A stretch of DNA of 64,000 bases from Phytophthora colocasiae (lineage: Eukaryota; Oomycota; Peronosporomycetes; Peronosporales; Peronosporaceae). The position numbers and the translations under genes are program-made. Below are positions 1-10,904 of this stretch, in pieces. Numbering within the stretch: position 1 is the first letter of the stretch; every line of letters starts with the position of its first letter. The notes under the pieces are model-generated. The model was given only the letters and a program-made list of their open reading frames with translations, was not told the origin of the DNA and did no database searches. The DNA lies in NCBI GenBank assembly GCA_018806915.1, contig JAGKQI010000074.1, positions 62,001 through 126,000 on the forward strand, written 5' to 3'.

Positions 1-2172
1 CTTATAGGACATGCGAATCATCTTTGCAGCTCTACACGACCAGCAAGGTAAATTAGTATCCACCGTTTGACTACGAGAAGCCTCCATACCAGTAGCGACT
101 TCATCTCGAACCATTCGCTGAATTGCAGGCGAATTTAAGTGACCAAGACGCAAATGCCAGCGTTCTAATGAAGTTGTATCTCTCTTCTTGCGTTGCACCA
201 GCACGTTCGAGTTACTGGGTTGCTGGAGGATTTCACTCTGTTGTCGAACTTCACTTTGTACCTTATACACAGCCACTGCAGTCGCCTTTAAGCGGTACCG
301 ACGATTAGTCTTTACCAGCAGAAGCTCAGTGCAGTCCTTTCGTAACCAACACACACGCTGAGTATTGATGAAACCATACTTCACGGTCCATCCATTATTC
401 TCCAACATGTCCTGACTCAGCAGGTTGTCAGGTGCATTGGGGGAGATCAGCACATTTGTAAACGGAAGGGTCATTTCAGCATGCGGGGATTTGTTGTTCG
501 TCACCCTCAGTGTTATGTCACCAACGTATTCATCCTCTCGAGAATTGCCATCATATCCCTTAAAGAAATGCACTTCGTCCTTGCGAATATTGTGCAGCAG
601 AGATCGTTGGTTGCACACATGCACGTCACTAGCTGAATCAAGTACCCACTCCACTTCAGTACCAGAGGGAGTCTTGACGGATGTAGACGCAACAACAGAA
701 GCGCCACGAACACCACAACTTAGTCCACTTGTCTTCTTAACTTCACGCTTCTCATCATTGCGACTCTTCTTGTTTTCCCATCGCTTGAACTCCGAGGTAG
801 CAGGACGAGGCGAGGAAGATTCAGTCTTCAAATGAGGGCAATTAGGGCGAATATGTCCCACTTCGCCACATTCATGACAAGTGCGAGTCTCTTGCTTCTT
901 TCCTCCTTCGTTCTTTTGCTTAGCCTTGTATCGACCTTTGCCTTTCCTTTGCTTGCCTTTACTTTGATTAGAATTCTGCTTCGATTGCTGCGAGTCATCT
1001 TTTGCTTGCTTCCCACATGAGCAAACATGAGCAGGATTTGCTCCCGCTTCAACTGCAACACGTTCATCTAAGGCTGACTCAGCACGCAATGCATTCATAA
1101 CCTGCACAGCCGTAGGTACAGGTCGTACTCCACCACCGTCTCGCACCACGTAATGCTTGGAGAATTGACGTACAACATCACGGTGAGTTCTCGACACATG
1201 TCCGAGCAAAGTCTCCGCGAAGTCCTCATCAGAAATCGCCTTGCCGTAGTGAAGAAGCTGCCGTCGTAAACTCTCCATTTCCCGCAGCCACTGATCCATA
1301 TTTTTGTCAGTAGTATAGCGATTGGACACGAACTCGTCTCTAGTGAAGATATAATTTGAGTATTCACGCTTCGTTTGTCTGTCGACGAAGCGGTTCCACA
1401 TAGCTTCTGCAGTTCCCTCTTGACAGATCATTTCTGCATCAGCCGGTGGCACGCCCTGCAAAATGGCTTCGCGAGCAGCATTATCTCGAGCCTCCAAATC
1501 TGCCAGGTCTACAATACCATGGGCATCTATACGATACGAGCCATCCACTACACACCAGCAGCCAAGTCGGGTCAAAAACGCACGAAGCTGCACGCTGTAT
1601 AAATCAAAACTTCGCTTCATCACTGGTGGTTTATGCGAAATGTCCAGCTTTAAAGCTTGTGGTACACCAGCACCGGTTTGAACTAAACAAGATGTTCCAA
1701 ACCCAGGGAACGATACTCCAGTTGCAGCTTGAGATACTCCAGCACTGTCATACAAACCAGCTCTAGCTCCTCTGGTAGCCGTAGCACTCACGCCAAAAGG
1801 ACCGGCGAAAGAGGCAGTTATTCCACTTCCACGTCCTAGACCACTACTTGGCACTAACCCAGTACCCGACACTCCCAGTACACCGGGAAGTCCACGTGAA
1901 AGACCACCAAAAGATCCTCCTAGTAGTCCACCTATGCCACCAGTAACAGAATCTCCACTGGATATAGACGCAGGCAAAGTTCCGGTGAAACCTCCACCAG
2001 ATCCTGATTGTTGGGCTAATGTAGCCATAACACTTGTGTTTACAGGTAGCAAACGTGTAGTGTCACCTCCAGAGACTAATTGATGTACACGTGCCGCTCC
2101 ACCCGAATCGGTTGTCGTGTCTCCCGTCGCAGGTGGCGGCGTTCCTTGATGTTGTGGTTGGGCTCCACTCAT
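1..2172 (-). CDS. Copia-1 left copy gag-protease, partial
   Basis: Open frame running off the left edge, equivalent to the gag-protease ORF at 5132-7405; its ATG would be at 2172. The product would start with a Gly/Ser/Thr-rich N-terminus, followed by a gag core, a basic Lys/Gln-rich stretch, a CCHC zinc knuckle (CHECGEVGHIRPNC) and an aspartic protease motif (LDSAS). No indel relative to the right copy was noticed, so this copy may be open throughout, but only part of the polyprotein is visible. Confidence 0.75.
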   Translation of the reverse strand, partial: MSGAQPQHQGTPPPATGDTTTDSGGAARVHQLVSGGDTTRLLPVNTSVMATLAQQSGSGGGFTGTLPASISSGDSVTGGIGGLLGGSFGGLSRGLPGVLGVSGTGLVPSSGLGRGSGITASFAGPFGVSATATRGARAGLYDSAGVSQAATGVSFPGFGTSCLVQTGAGVPQALKLDISHKPPVMKRSFDLYSVQLRAFLTRLGCWCVVDGSYRIDAHGIVDLADLEARDNAAREAILQGVPPADAEMICQEGTAEAMWNRFVDRQTKREYSNYIFTRDEFVSNRYTTDKNMDQWLREMESLRRQLLHYGKAISDEDFAETLLGHVSRTHRDVVRQFSKHYVVRDGGGVRPVPTAVQVMNALRAESALDERVAVEAGANPAHVCSCGKQAKDDSQQSKQNSNQSKGKQRKGKGRYKAKQKNEGGKKQETRTCHECGEVGHIRPNCPHLKTESSSPRPATSEFKRWENKKSRNDEKREVKKTSGLSCGVRGASVVASTSVKTPSGTEVEWVLDSASDVHVCNQRSLLHNIRKDEVHFFKGYDGNSREDEYVGDITLRVTNNKSPHAEMTLPFTNVLISPNAPDNLLSQDMLENNGWTVKYGFINTQRVCWLRKDCTELLLVKTNRRYRLKATAVAVYKVQSEVRQQSEILQQPSNSNVLVQRKKRDTTSLERWHLRLGHLNSPAIQRMVRDEVATGMEASRSQTVDTNLPCWSCRAAKMIRMSYK

Positions 2173-2213
2173 TGCAGTCGCGAAAGGCTCCAAACGCAGT
2201 TGGGCTCAGTACC
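1..2213 (-). mobile_element. Copia-1 left copy, partial internal region
   Basis: This stretch matches 5234-7446 base for base in register (constant offset 5233, no indel seen) with only scattered substitutions. It is the 5' internal part (gag to pre-integrase) of a second Copia element on the minus strand that continues beyond the left window edge. It shares the LTR at 2214-2451 with the complete element to its right, giving internal-LTR-internal-LTR. Such arrays arise by LTR recombination or insertion next to a relative; an assembly join through the repeat is the alternative. Confidence 0.9.
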
Positions 2214-2451
2214 TGTGAAGTTAGCAGGCAGATAGGCCGCAGTAGCGGAGAAGACCAAAACACACTTGTTTTCCACGGAGAAGCTTTGGGATTGAGGGGG
2301 AAACCTCGCAGGTGACAACCCCCTCTATAGTTAAGAACACGCAGTATCCTAACTGTCTTATGTAAGATAGTCACTCGAGAACTGAGACTGGGCACAGGCT
2401 TCTTCAACTCTGGAGCTGGAAGCTGACGGAGCTCGACACGTCATCTCTACA
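2214..2451 (-). repeat. Copia-1 LTR (3' LTR of complete copy, shared)
   Basis: 238-bp LTR, TG...CA on the minus strand (TGTAGAGATG to TTCACA). Immediately to the right, read on the minus strand, is a polypurine tract (GAAGTGGGAG) ending at the LTR start, which marks this as the 3' LTR of the complete element. To the left lies the primer-binding region of the left copy (GGTACTGAGCCCAAC), so the same LTR also serves as that copy's 5' LTR. It differs from the LTR at 7447-7684 by one base that I can see (T/C near the start). Confidence 0.92.
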
Positions 2452-2520
2452 CTCCCACTTCGAGTCCGCAGCTATGCCTGCAGTAATTCGCTTCATCTCC
2501 ATCTCTTTGTAGTTCGCAAA

Positions 2521-3759
2521 CTACTCATGACCGTCTGCATTGCTATCCTCAATAGCCAGCGGCAACGGTACAACGTTCAACCGCTCTCGAAACTTTCGAA
2601 ACAGAGTAGGACCCAGAGCCTTCGTAAAGATGTCAGCGAGGTTCTCCGCTGACGGGCAGTAGCAAACTTTGAACTCTCCACGCTCGTGGAAGTCCCGAAC
2701 TTTGTGGTACTTCAGATCCACACTCTTCGTCTTGTAGTTGCCCTTTATTCCGGTCAACACGGTAATAGTAGCCTGGTTGTCCTGGTACAGGATGGTAGGG
2801 TAGTGGCGCTTGAGCTTCAGCTCCTTGCACAGGTTGTGCGTCCATATTATCATCGTTGAGCATTCACTTGCAGCAACGAACTCAGCACAGCACGTGTCGT
2901 CAGTAACAATCCGCTGCTTGCGGGACTTGTACGCATAAGTACAGCCATTAAGCTGCAACACGTAACCTGAGATGGAGTGTCTATCCTCCTTCTCATTCCC
3001 AAGATCCGCATCTGCATACGCCACAAAGTGCAAGTCAGGCGTCTCCTTCTTTTCCCACACCAGTCCGTAGTCCATAGTTCCATGCAAGTACCGCAGCACT
3101 CGCTTGCCCATTGTGTAGTTCTCATGCGTGTAGTTGTTCAAGTATTTCCCCAGAGTGCGCACAGCGTTAGCCAGATCAGGACGTGTGCACTGCACTAGGT
3201 ACTGTAAACAACCAACCAAGGCACGATAAGGAACATTAGGATCATTTAAATCTTCCGCATCAGACGTTGCAGTCATCGGCAAAGCACCAAGAGTCTGTGG
3301 GGTAGCCACAGCTCTGCAATGTTCCATGCCAAACCGGCTGAGAATCTTCTCAATTTGGCTTCGCTGCGAGATCCACATCGCTTGGCCCACGATATAGTTG
3401 ATCTCCATGCCCAGCAGCAAGCTCACCGATCCCAAGTCTTTGGTCTTGAACTTAGCTTCAAGCTCGCTCAGTACTAACTTGACGTTCTCTGCTTTCGCGG
3501 CAATGATAACATCGTCCACGTACACAGTCAGAAAGATAGGGCTTCCTCTCACTACACGCCAGTAAACACCATTATCCATCTTCGAACGTTTAAATCCACA
3601 TGATCGTAAGTGTTCATCAAGTAGCTCGTACCAGATCAACGGAGCTTGTTTCAATCCATACAGACTTCGTAATAATCTGCAAACACGGCCACTTCCATCG
3701 TTAAAATATTCAGGGATCTCCATATAAATTTCAACATCCTCCCCAAGCGGGCCATTCAA
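2521..3759 (-). pseudogene. Copia-1 reverse transcriptase and RNase H segment
   Basis: Open frame of about 412 codons with the Copia RT core (TAFLNG at its start, RSLYGLKQAP, the active-site YVDD) followed by RNase H (YADADLGNEKED region, DNQATI, LADIFTKAL). It ends at a TAG at 2521, 70 bp before the 3' LTR. It is out of frame with the integrase segment at 3792. The sequence normally found between the KARL/RARI motif and TAFLNG (roughly 40 residues, first part of the RT fingers) is missing, so this is a deletion and not only a frameshift; RT should be inactive. Confidence 0.9.
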
Positions 3760-3791
3760 GAAGGCCGTAACAAAGTCAATGTGTTCACACT

Positions 3792-5108
3792 CTAGATCCG
3801 TGCACGATGACGAATTACTTCACCCTTCGGGTTCCGTTTCCGCACGAAGATCCACTTGCTAGTCAACACCTTCTTGCCCTTTGGACGATCCACCAATTTC
3901 CAGGTGTTGTTGCGCTTCAAGTCTGTGTACTCCTTCTCCAAAGCCTCCTTCCACTTTTCAGCATCAGGAGCTTGAAGGGCTTCCTGAACACTTTGAGGTT
4001 CTGTGAGTAAGTTGACTGCAATTTCAACACTCGCAAAATTACCACTGTCCTGGTCTCCCACTGAAGGTGAAGATTCTCGATCCGTTGGCGTTCTGGTTGC
4101 TGCTAATTGACTGCTGTTAGGCGAGTCTGCAACCCCATCTACACCTTCTTCACGATATTGAACCTCCCGCTGTGAAGGCGCACCTTCTAGTTGAAGTACA
4201 TCCTCGGATGTCGACAGATCTCCTGCCTCAGCAGAATCCGCCGGAACCTCTAGCTCACTCTCAGGCCAACAACCAGGCGCACCTGACGTGACAAGAGCAG
4301 CAGGTCCACTTCGTTCTCCAGAACGACGACCAAAACCAGCATACATTTCACGGCGTTGACGCTTCGATGGACCATCAATCTCATCTTTAGCATTCCTCTT
4401 TATATCGGGCACTTCTCGATTTAAGACTGGTAAACGCACGTACGGGATGATAGTAGGCACAACATGCCTCCCTCGACCATAACGATTGGATAGCAACTTG
4501 GCTACATAGGAAGACTCCACTGTCCAGTCCTCTTCAAATTCCACAGAACGAACTTCCACAATGTTTCCAGTTATCAGGTGTAAGACTCGGTAGCTCTCAG
4601 AATGCTTTGCGTACCCTACAAACAGTCCCGGCTTACCCGGATTCTCCAGTTTACTTGAACGCAATACCTTTGGCGTGAAGATGAACACAATACAGCCCCA
4701 CGTCCGCAGTGAGGTCAAGTCTGGTCGTTCTCCAAACCTACGAGAGTACGGAGTCTCTCCACCGAGTGCGGTGTTTCCGCTGATGTTCATCACTTCAAGT
4801 GCAAAATAAAATGCTTCACCCCAAAGTAGCCACGGCATATTGGCCGCTGTCAATAAACATCGAACACGAGAAAGCACCACGCCATTCATTCTCTCGACTA
4901 AGCCGTTTTCTTCCGGACTATACGAATTCGTCGTCGTATACTCAATACCATTGGACCGGAGAAACACCTTCAGTTTGTTGTTAAAAAGCTCCTTGCCTTG
5001 ATCGGAGTTGAACACCTCAATGTTGTTCCCTTGCGCAAGCACCCACTTCAAGTGCTCCATGACCGCATCTGATGCATTCTCCTTTTGATACAGTAGAAAC
5101 CCCCACAA
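3792..5108 (-). pseudogene. Copia-1 integrase and start of RT
   Basis: About 438 codons open. It holds the rve integrase core with SDQGKELFNN and SPEENGLVERMNG (second Asp and Glu of the DDE triad), then an acidic/Ser-rich linker and the RT entry motif (WKLVDRPKGKKV, TSKWIFVRKRN). The frame is entered from the gag-protease ORF only after a one-base shift near 5130, in a short T run. The first residues have no start codon of their own; this is polyprotein interior. Confidence 0.9.
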
Positions 5109-5131
5109 GTAGCGACTGGCTTCGTCCTGAA

Positions 5132-7405
5132 CTAACTGGAATGCTTGTATCCATCATAAGTGATTTCATCCACATAGTCCATGTCACTCATCAACTTCTG
5201 GAATGGTTGAGTCACTCGGCGAGTTACAGTCTTCTTATAGGACATGCGAATCATCTTTGCAGCTCTACACGACCAGCAAGGTAAATTAGTATCCACCGTT
5301 TGACTACGAGAAGCCTCCATACCAGTAGCGACTTCATCTCGAACCATTCGCTGAATTGCAGGCGAATTTAAGTGACCAAGACGCAAATGCCAGCGTTCTA
5401 ATGAAGTTGTATCTCTCTTCTTGCGTTGCACCAGCACGTTCGAGTTACTGGGTTGCTGGAGGATTTCACTCTGTTGTCGAACTTCACTTTGCACCGTATA
5501 CACAGCCACTGCAGTCGCCTTTAAGCGGTACCGACGATTAGTCTTTACCAGCAGAAGCTCAGTGCAGTCCTGTCGTAACCAACACACACGCTGAGTATTG
5601 ATGAAACCATACTTCACGGTCCATCCATTATTCTCCAACATGTCCTGACTCAGCAGGTTGTCAGGTGCATTGGGGGAGATCAGCACATTTGTAAACGGAA
5701 GGGTCATTTCAGCATGCGGGGATTTGTTGTTCGTCACCCTCAGTGTTATGTCACCAACGTATTCATTCTCTCGAGAATTGCCATCATATCCCTGAAAGAA
5801 ATGCACTTCGTCCTTGCGAATATTGTGCAGCAGAGATCGTTGGTTGCACACATGCACGTCACTAGCTGAATCAAGTACCCACTCCACTTCAGTACCAGAG
5901 GGAGTCTTGACGGATGTAGACGCAACAACAGAAGCGCCACAAACACCACAACTTAGTCCACTTGTCTTCTTAACTTCACGCTTCTCATCATTGCGACTCT
6001 TCTTGTTTTCCCATCGCTTGAACTCCGAGGTAGCAGGACGAGGCGAGGAAGATTCAGTCTTCAAATGAGGGCAATTAGGGCGAATATGTCCCACTTCGCC
6101 ACATTCATGACAAGTGCGAGTCTCTTGCTTCTTTCCTCCTTCGTTCTTTTGCTTAGCCTTGTATCGACCTTTGCCTTTCCTTTGCTTGCCTTTACTTTGA
6201 TTAGAATTCTGCTTCGATTGCTGCGAGTCATCTTTTGCTTGCTTCCCACATGAGCAAACATGAGCAGGATTTGCTCCCGCTTCAACTGCAACACGTTCAT
6301 CTAAGGCTGACTCAGCACGCAATGCATTCATAACCTGCACAGCCGTAGGTACAGGTCGTACTCCACCACCGTCTCGCACCACGTAATGCTTGGAGAATTG
6401 ACGTACAACATCACGGTGAGTTCTCGACACATGTCCGAGCAAAGTCTCCGCGAAGTCCTCATCAGAAATCGCCTTGCCGTAGTGAAGAAGCTGCCGTCGT
6501 AAACTCTCCATTTCCCGCAGCCACTGATCCATATTTTTGTCAGTAGTATAGCGATTGGACACGAACTCGTCTCTAGTGAAGATATAATTTGAGTATTCAC
6601 GCTTCGTTTGTCTGTCGACGAAGCGGTTCCACATAGCTTCTGCAGTTCCCTCTTGACAGATCATTTCTGCATCAGCCGGTGGCACGCCCTGCAAAATGGC
6701 TTCGCGAGCAGCATTATCTCGAGCCTCCAAATCTGCCAGGTCTACAATACCATGGGCATCTATACGATACGAGCCATCCACTACACACCAGCAGCCAAGT
6801 CGGGTCAAAAACGCACGAAGCTGCACGCTGTATAAATCAAAACTTCGCTTCATCACTGGTGGTTTATGCGAAATGTCCAGCTTTAAAGCTTGTGGTACAC
6901 CAGCACCGGTTTGAACTAAACAAGATGTTCCAAACCCAGGGAACGATACTCCAGTTGCAGCTTGAGATACTCCAGCACTGTCATACAAACCAGCTCTAGC
7001 TCCTCTGGTAGCCGTAGCACTCACGCCAAAAGGACCGGCGAAAGAGGCAGTTATTCCACTTCCACGTCCTAGACCACTACTTGGCACTAACCCAGTACCC
7101 GACACTCCCAGTACACCGGGAAGTCCACGTGAAAGACCACCAAAAGATCCTCCTAGTAGTCCACCTATGCCACCAGTAACAGAATCTCCACTGGATATAG
7201 ACGCAGGCAAAGTTCCGGTGAAACCTCCACCAGATCCTGATTGTTGGGCTAATGTAGCCATAACACTTGTGTTTACAGGTAGCAAACGTGTAGTGTCACC
7301 TCCAGAGACTAATTGATGTACACGTGCCGCTCCACCCGAATCGGTTGTCGTGTCTCCCGTCGCAGGTGGCGGCGTTCCTTGATGTTGTGGTTGGGCTCCA
7401 CTCAT
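5132..7405 (-). pseudogene. Copia-1 gag-protease-pre-integrase ORF
   Basis: 757-codon frame from the ATG at 7405, just inside the 5' LTR. Regions in order: Gly-rich low-complexity N-terminus (about residues 50-170); gag core (KPPVMKRSFDLY onward); Lys/Gln-rich basic stretch; CCHC zinc knuckle CHECGEVGHIRPNC; retropepsin-like EWVLDSASDVHVCN, with Ala replacing the usual Gly (DSAS for DSGA/DTGA); GAG_pre-integrase motif (WHLRLGHLNSP, CWSCRAAKM). A stop at 5132 interrupts the integrase; the integrase continues in another frame at 5108, consistent with loss of one T. Confidence 0.9.
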
Positions 7406-7446
7406 TGCAGTCGCGAAAGGCTCCAAACGCAGTTGGGCTCAGTACC

Positions 7447-7684
7447 TGTGAAGTTAGCAGGCAGATAGGCCGCAGTAGCGGAGAAGACCAAAACACACTT
7501 GTTTTCCACGGAGAAGCTTTGGGATTGAGGGGGAAACCTCGCAGGTGACAACCCCCTCTATAGTTAAGAACACGCAGTATCCTAACTGTCTTATGTAAGA
7601 TAGTCACTCGAGAACTGAGACTGGGCACAGGCTTCTTCAACTCTGGAGCTGGAAGCTGACGGAGCTCGACACGTCATCTCCACA
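7447..7684 (-). repeat. Copia-1 5' LTR
   Basis: 238-bp LTR of the complete element, same length as 2214-2451. Its right border (CATCTCCACA) abuts AGGAAAGAAATGG, the disrupted U1/U2 repeat. The element should be transcribed leftward from here. Confidence 0.92.
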
Positions 7685-8395
7685 AGGAAAGAAATGGGAA
7701 AGGGAGAGCGTTCTTTTAGCGGATTCGATCAATCAAACGAAAACCACGAGGAGAATGAACGTACCGGGCTTTGCAGTAGCTAGCAAATTGTAAAGTGAGC
7801 GTTCTAGACAATCAACACTGCCTATAGTTTTCAGTAAAGTTCTCTTGCTGATGGCAGCAAGAGAGGGAACATGTACGGCCGCCAGTGATATCTGGCAGCC
7901 TGCTCTATCAACCTGCTCTATCAAGAATCCTGACAGTTTCATCGTACCCAGTTTCACTGGTTCCGAAGTCACCAATGAACCAATGCTGATTGAGTCAGGC
8001 ACTGCTTGTCTGGGGGAAACACTGATTGCGCTAGAACTCAGTCTGTGGTCATCACTGGTATTCACAGAGAATGGTCAAGAGAAACGTCTCCTCAGTAACG
8101 TGAAAAGCGGGGCGCGCTTGCAACAGGTCAATTGCCTCCTCCTTGGCGCCCTACGTTCTCGGGTGCGCTTGACACGTCCCAGTTCGACCGCGAGTTCACA
8201 GATATGCCTGTTGTGAGTCCGGACAACCACGTGCGCGGCATGGCGATGGCTATGGGACGACGACCCGGTGCCAACGCGTACGGTAGCAGTCTGACGGGAA
8301 ACGATCCGTTCAAGGGCTTCACGTACACGGAGGATTCGTATCTGCAGGACGGCCTTCCGGGCCGCAGCCCTGCACGAGGAAGCGGCCGCGTGTGA
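7685..8395. repeat. U1 5' flank plus truncated U2 copy 1
   Basis: From 7685 the sequence follows 18574 onward almost exactly: about 90 bp of U1 flank, then the U2 repeat from about 7775 (GCTAGCAAATTGTAAAGTG). U2 stops abruptly at 8395 inside its short ORF (the copies at 13186 and 19027 continue to a stop codon) and switches to U4. A plus-strand ORF in 8132-8395 is the truncated version of the U2 ORF. Function unknown. Confidence 0.75.
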
Positions 8396-9181
8396 GATTT
8401 GTGGTTCATCATTCGATCCCGTTGTCGCTGTCCGCTTCTTCTCAACAAATTGTGCGTCTACATCTTGGGTTTAAGTTTTTGGTTGGGAATTAGCAGACTC
8501 AATTTGTTGTAGGGACGAAGTGGTCGTGATGGAAAACCTACTGAGTGTATTCTATTGTACTCCGAAGCTGACAAGAGACGCTGACAACTGAAAGACTCGG
8601 ATGTGGACGGCATCGGCTCTGGGGGTTGTGTAACCAATGGGAGCTCTCGAGGGGAGTTGAAAGATGTCGTCGTCTGTGAGATGGCTACAGGTTGCCGAAA
8701 AGAGCTCTTTTACTCCCATTTCCATTTCGACAGTTCTCCCTGTGCGAAGAATTGCAACTGTGCGATGCCTCTTGAAGCCGCTACAGAATGGCAGAACGAC
8801 GTTAAGATTTGTTCTACAGTGGACAAAACTATAGAGGAGGAGGGTATTTCCAAGGGGGTCATTGAGTATCAATACCAGAAAATCCTAGCGGAGTCGAAGC
8901 GGATCAAGTTACCAAAGCGTGAACCTTATCACAACGTCTCATTCGGGCTCGAACTGTATGGAGCTCCTCTGTATATTTTCCATTTTTACTTGACGATTTG
9001 TTTGCTACATCAGAAGAAGAGTATGCGGCTAAAGCTGAGAGAGATTTGAGCTTCGGTTAAGTAGCTCAGGAGAAAGAAAACAATCACTCGGAGGTATTGT
9101 CTGGAAATCGCTGTCGGCAGCTACTCATGTAATGCAAGGACCTAATGCTGAAATATAACAATTATTGATAAAACTAGTATT
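8396..9181. repeat. U4 repeat, copy 1
   Basis: Unrecognised repeat whose second copy is 17243-17825 (starting at GAGATTTGTGGTTCATCATT). Copy 1 is longer by an internal block around 8600-8815 that is absent from copy 2. I see no convincing coding region or terminal repeats. It directly precedes U1 in both copies, so U4+U1 travels as one unit. Confidence 0.65.
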
Positions 9182-9287
9182 ATGAGGGGACGAGAAAAAA
9201 CTTTTCGGATTATCACTTCTTCTCGAATGGACTATCGGAAGAAAAGCGCATCTTATGCGACGATTTCATTAGCGAAACATCATCGGA

Positions 9288-9931
9288 TCATGAAAAGATC
9301 TGACGTAGTGGTGGTGGTGGAGGTGTACGTGCTAGATCGAGTGGTTGCAGTACCCTGCGATTATCCATCAAATAGCCGATCCGAGCAAGACGTTGGTTTC
9401 GAGGCGCTGCAGCAAAATTGGCTTGCATGAAGGGTTCGACTTCGAGTCGAGTGATCTGCTCGAAGATGTTCACATATTGAGTCATAGTGTTCGGGGCAAG
9501 CACAACAATCCCGAATCGACCACCCGCCACTTGTGCAAGACGCGTCACAATATCATCAGCAAGCGACGCTGCTGTTGGAGGAAATGTCCTCAGCCACCCT
9601 GGTCTCGCCGGTGGGTTCGGAGCACCATCATTTACGATCACCCTCGCTACGAACTCTTGCAATGCCTCAACATCCCAATCCAGGATGACAGCCGGATCGT
9701 ATTCAGTGATGTTGACGCGCGAGAGCGTTTTCTCCAACTACATTCATATCCAAACAAGTGATCATGTGAGGCATTCCTTGGCTCATGACACTGCACAGCG
9801 TGTAGTACCTGAGAGGCAACGTCCGCATAGGGTACCGCCGATGACAAATCCATCGTCACTCGCTTCGCTTTCTTCCGTACTCGCCAATCTTCTGGCTCGT
9901 ATCTCACTGGCGGTTTCCTTTCGCGAACCAT
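9288..9931 (-). pseudogene. U1 repeated ORF family, copy a
   Basis: Unrecognised protein-coding repeat. An N-terminal part (9931 down to about 9750) begins with a Lys/Arg-rich stretch (RVRKKAKR) and MDLSSAV; a frame change near 9740 leads into a conserved body (VILDWDVEALQEF, DGAPNPPARPGW, TRLAQVAGGRFG, GYLMDNRRVLQP) ending at a stop at 9288. The body keeps protein-level similarity among four copies while flanks differ, which suggests it once coded. No known domain recognised; a retroelement gag or an oomycete-specific gene family are possibilities only. Confidence 0.55.
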
Positions 9932-10082
9932 CCCTAGAAAAGAAACGGGAAAGGGAAAGCGTTCTATTAGTGGATTCGATCAATCAAAAACGAAATACCA
10001 AGAGTGAAAAGCGTACACAACGTCCTGAGCTTGTTGCCGAGAAGGAGAGCTGAAGAGCGTCTTGAAGCAACGTAGGTTGTTG

Positions 10083-10087
10083 TTAGT
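10083..10087. repeat. Left target-site duplication TTAGT
   Basis: TTAGT directly before the LTR at 10088 is repeated directly after the second LTR at 12163-12167, proving that the element 10088-12162 is one complete insertion. Confidence 0.95.
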
Positions 10088-10431
10088 TGTAGTGGGCTGC
10101 GGCCTCTACAGACCTTACCCTGTTAGTATCAAGCTTCGCAAGCTTCCATCCTCTTCCTGGACTGTCCTGGGCTAGGGCAGGTAAGACGCGAATGGAAGCC
10201 ACAACGTGTGGTACAAGGACTGGCTAGAGACAATAGGCCAAGGACAGTTTGAGATTTACTCTCACTTCTGAACTTGCTCTCAGTAGAGCAAGAGCTTCGG
10301 AACGTGTTCTGAGTAGAGCACAAGGACTGCAAGGATTAAAGCACCATCATAGTACATGTTGGTAGACTTGGGGAGTTCCAGCTCCCAAGTACTGTGTGTG
10401 TTATTTCCTTGTGTGTCCCCGACCTACTACA
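10088..10431 (+). repeat. LARD-like element 5' LTR
   Basis: 344 bp, TG...CA, same sequence as 11819-12162. Contains a short palindrome AAGCTTCGCAAGCTT near its start. An ORF of about 67 codons on the minus strand occurs in both LTRs only because they are identical. Confidence 0.93.
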
Positions 10432-10432
10432 A

Positions 10433-10518
10433 AGTTAACTTTAGTGCCCGGGGAGGTGGCGCACAAGTTGAGTACAGGTTAACTACACAGTTAACTTTAG
10501 TGCCCGGGGAGGCGCACA
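10433..10518. repeat. Duplicated 30-bp motif next to 5' LTR
   Basis: A ~30-bp block starting GTTAACTTTAGTGCCCGGGG occurs twice, at about 10433-10465 and 10489-10518, the second lacking three bases (GTG). It occupies the place where a primer-binding site is expected. Role unknown. Confidence 0.7.
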
Positions 10519-10904
10519 TTGAGATGAGCAACGATTATCTATACATGTTGTGATAACGATTATTGTTGCTAACCTATCACTGCCTGTAGGAGTGCTGGGA
10601 GTGCTGTGCGGAGACAACGAATGTGTCTAAGGCAGTTAGCGGCGCGTGGCCCGCTCGAGGAAGTGAAGGCATGTGCGGCAACGTCGAGAAGGCGTGTGCC
10701 AAGGAACTGACGGCGTGTGCGGGAACGTCGTGGTGGCGTTGGAGTTGGAGCCTGTCCGAGTGGATGGAGTGAACGCCGGAACACGAGTGTGTCCGATGAT
10801 CCAGCTCTTTCTCTTACCTGAATACGTGGCGTCATGGAGCTGTGCTCCGACTGGATGGGGGGTAGCACCTCTGGTAAAGCAACGTGTGCGTACATGAGTA
10901 CGTG

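Larger units (their letters stand above)
2214..7684 (-). mobile_element. Copia-1 complete LTR retrotransposon
   Basis: 5471-bp Ty1/Copia element on the minus strand: 5' LTR 7447-7684, primer-binding region just inside, gag-protease-integrase-RT-RNase H order (Copia order), polypurine tract, 3' LTR 2214-2451. LTRs are almost identical, so insertion is recent. It is inserted in a U1-type repeat: the right flank AGGAAAGAAATGGG continues at 16410 and 18574 as GGAGGAAAGAAATGGG, so a 5-bp target duplication AGGAA is expected left of the array, outside the window. Coding capacity is damaged (frameshift near 5130, deletion in RT near 3775). Confidence 0.93.
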
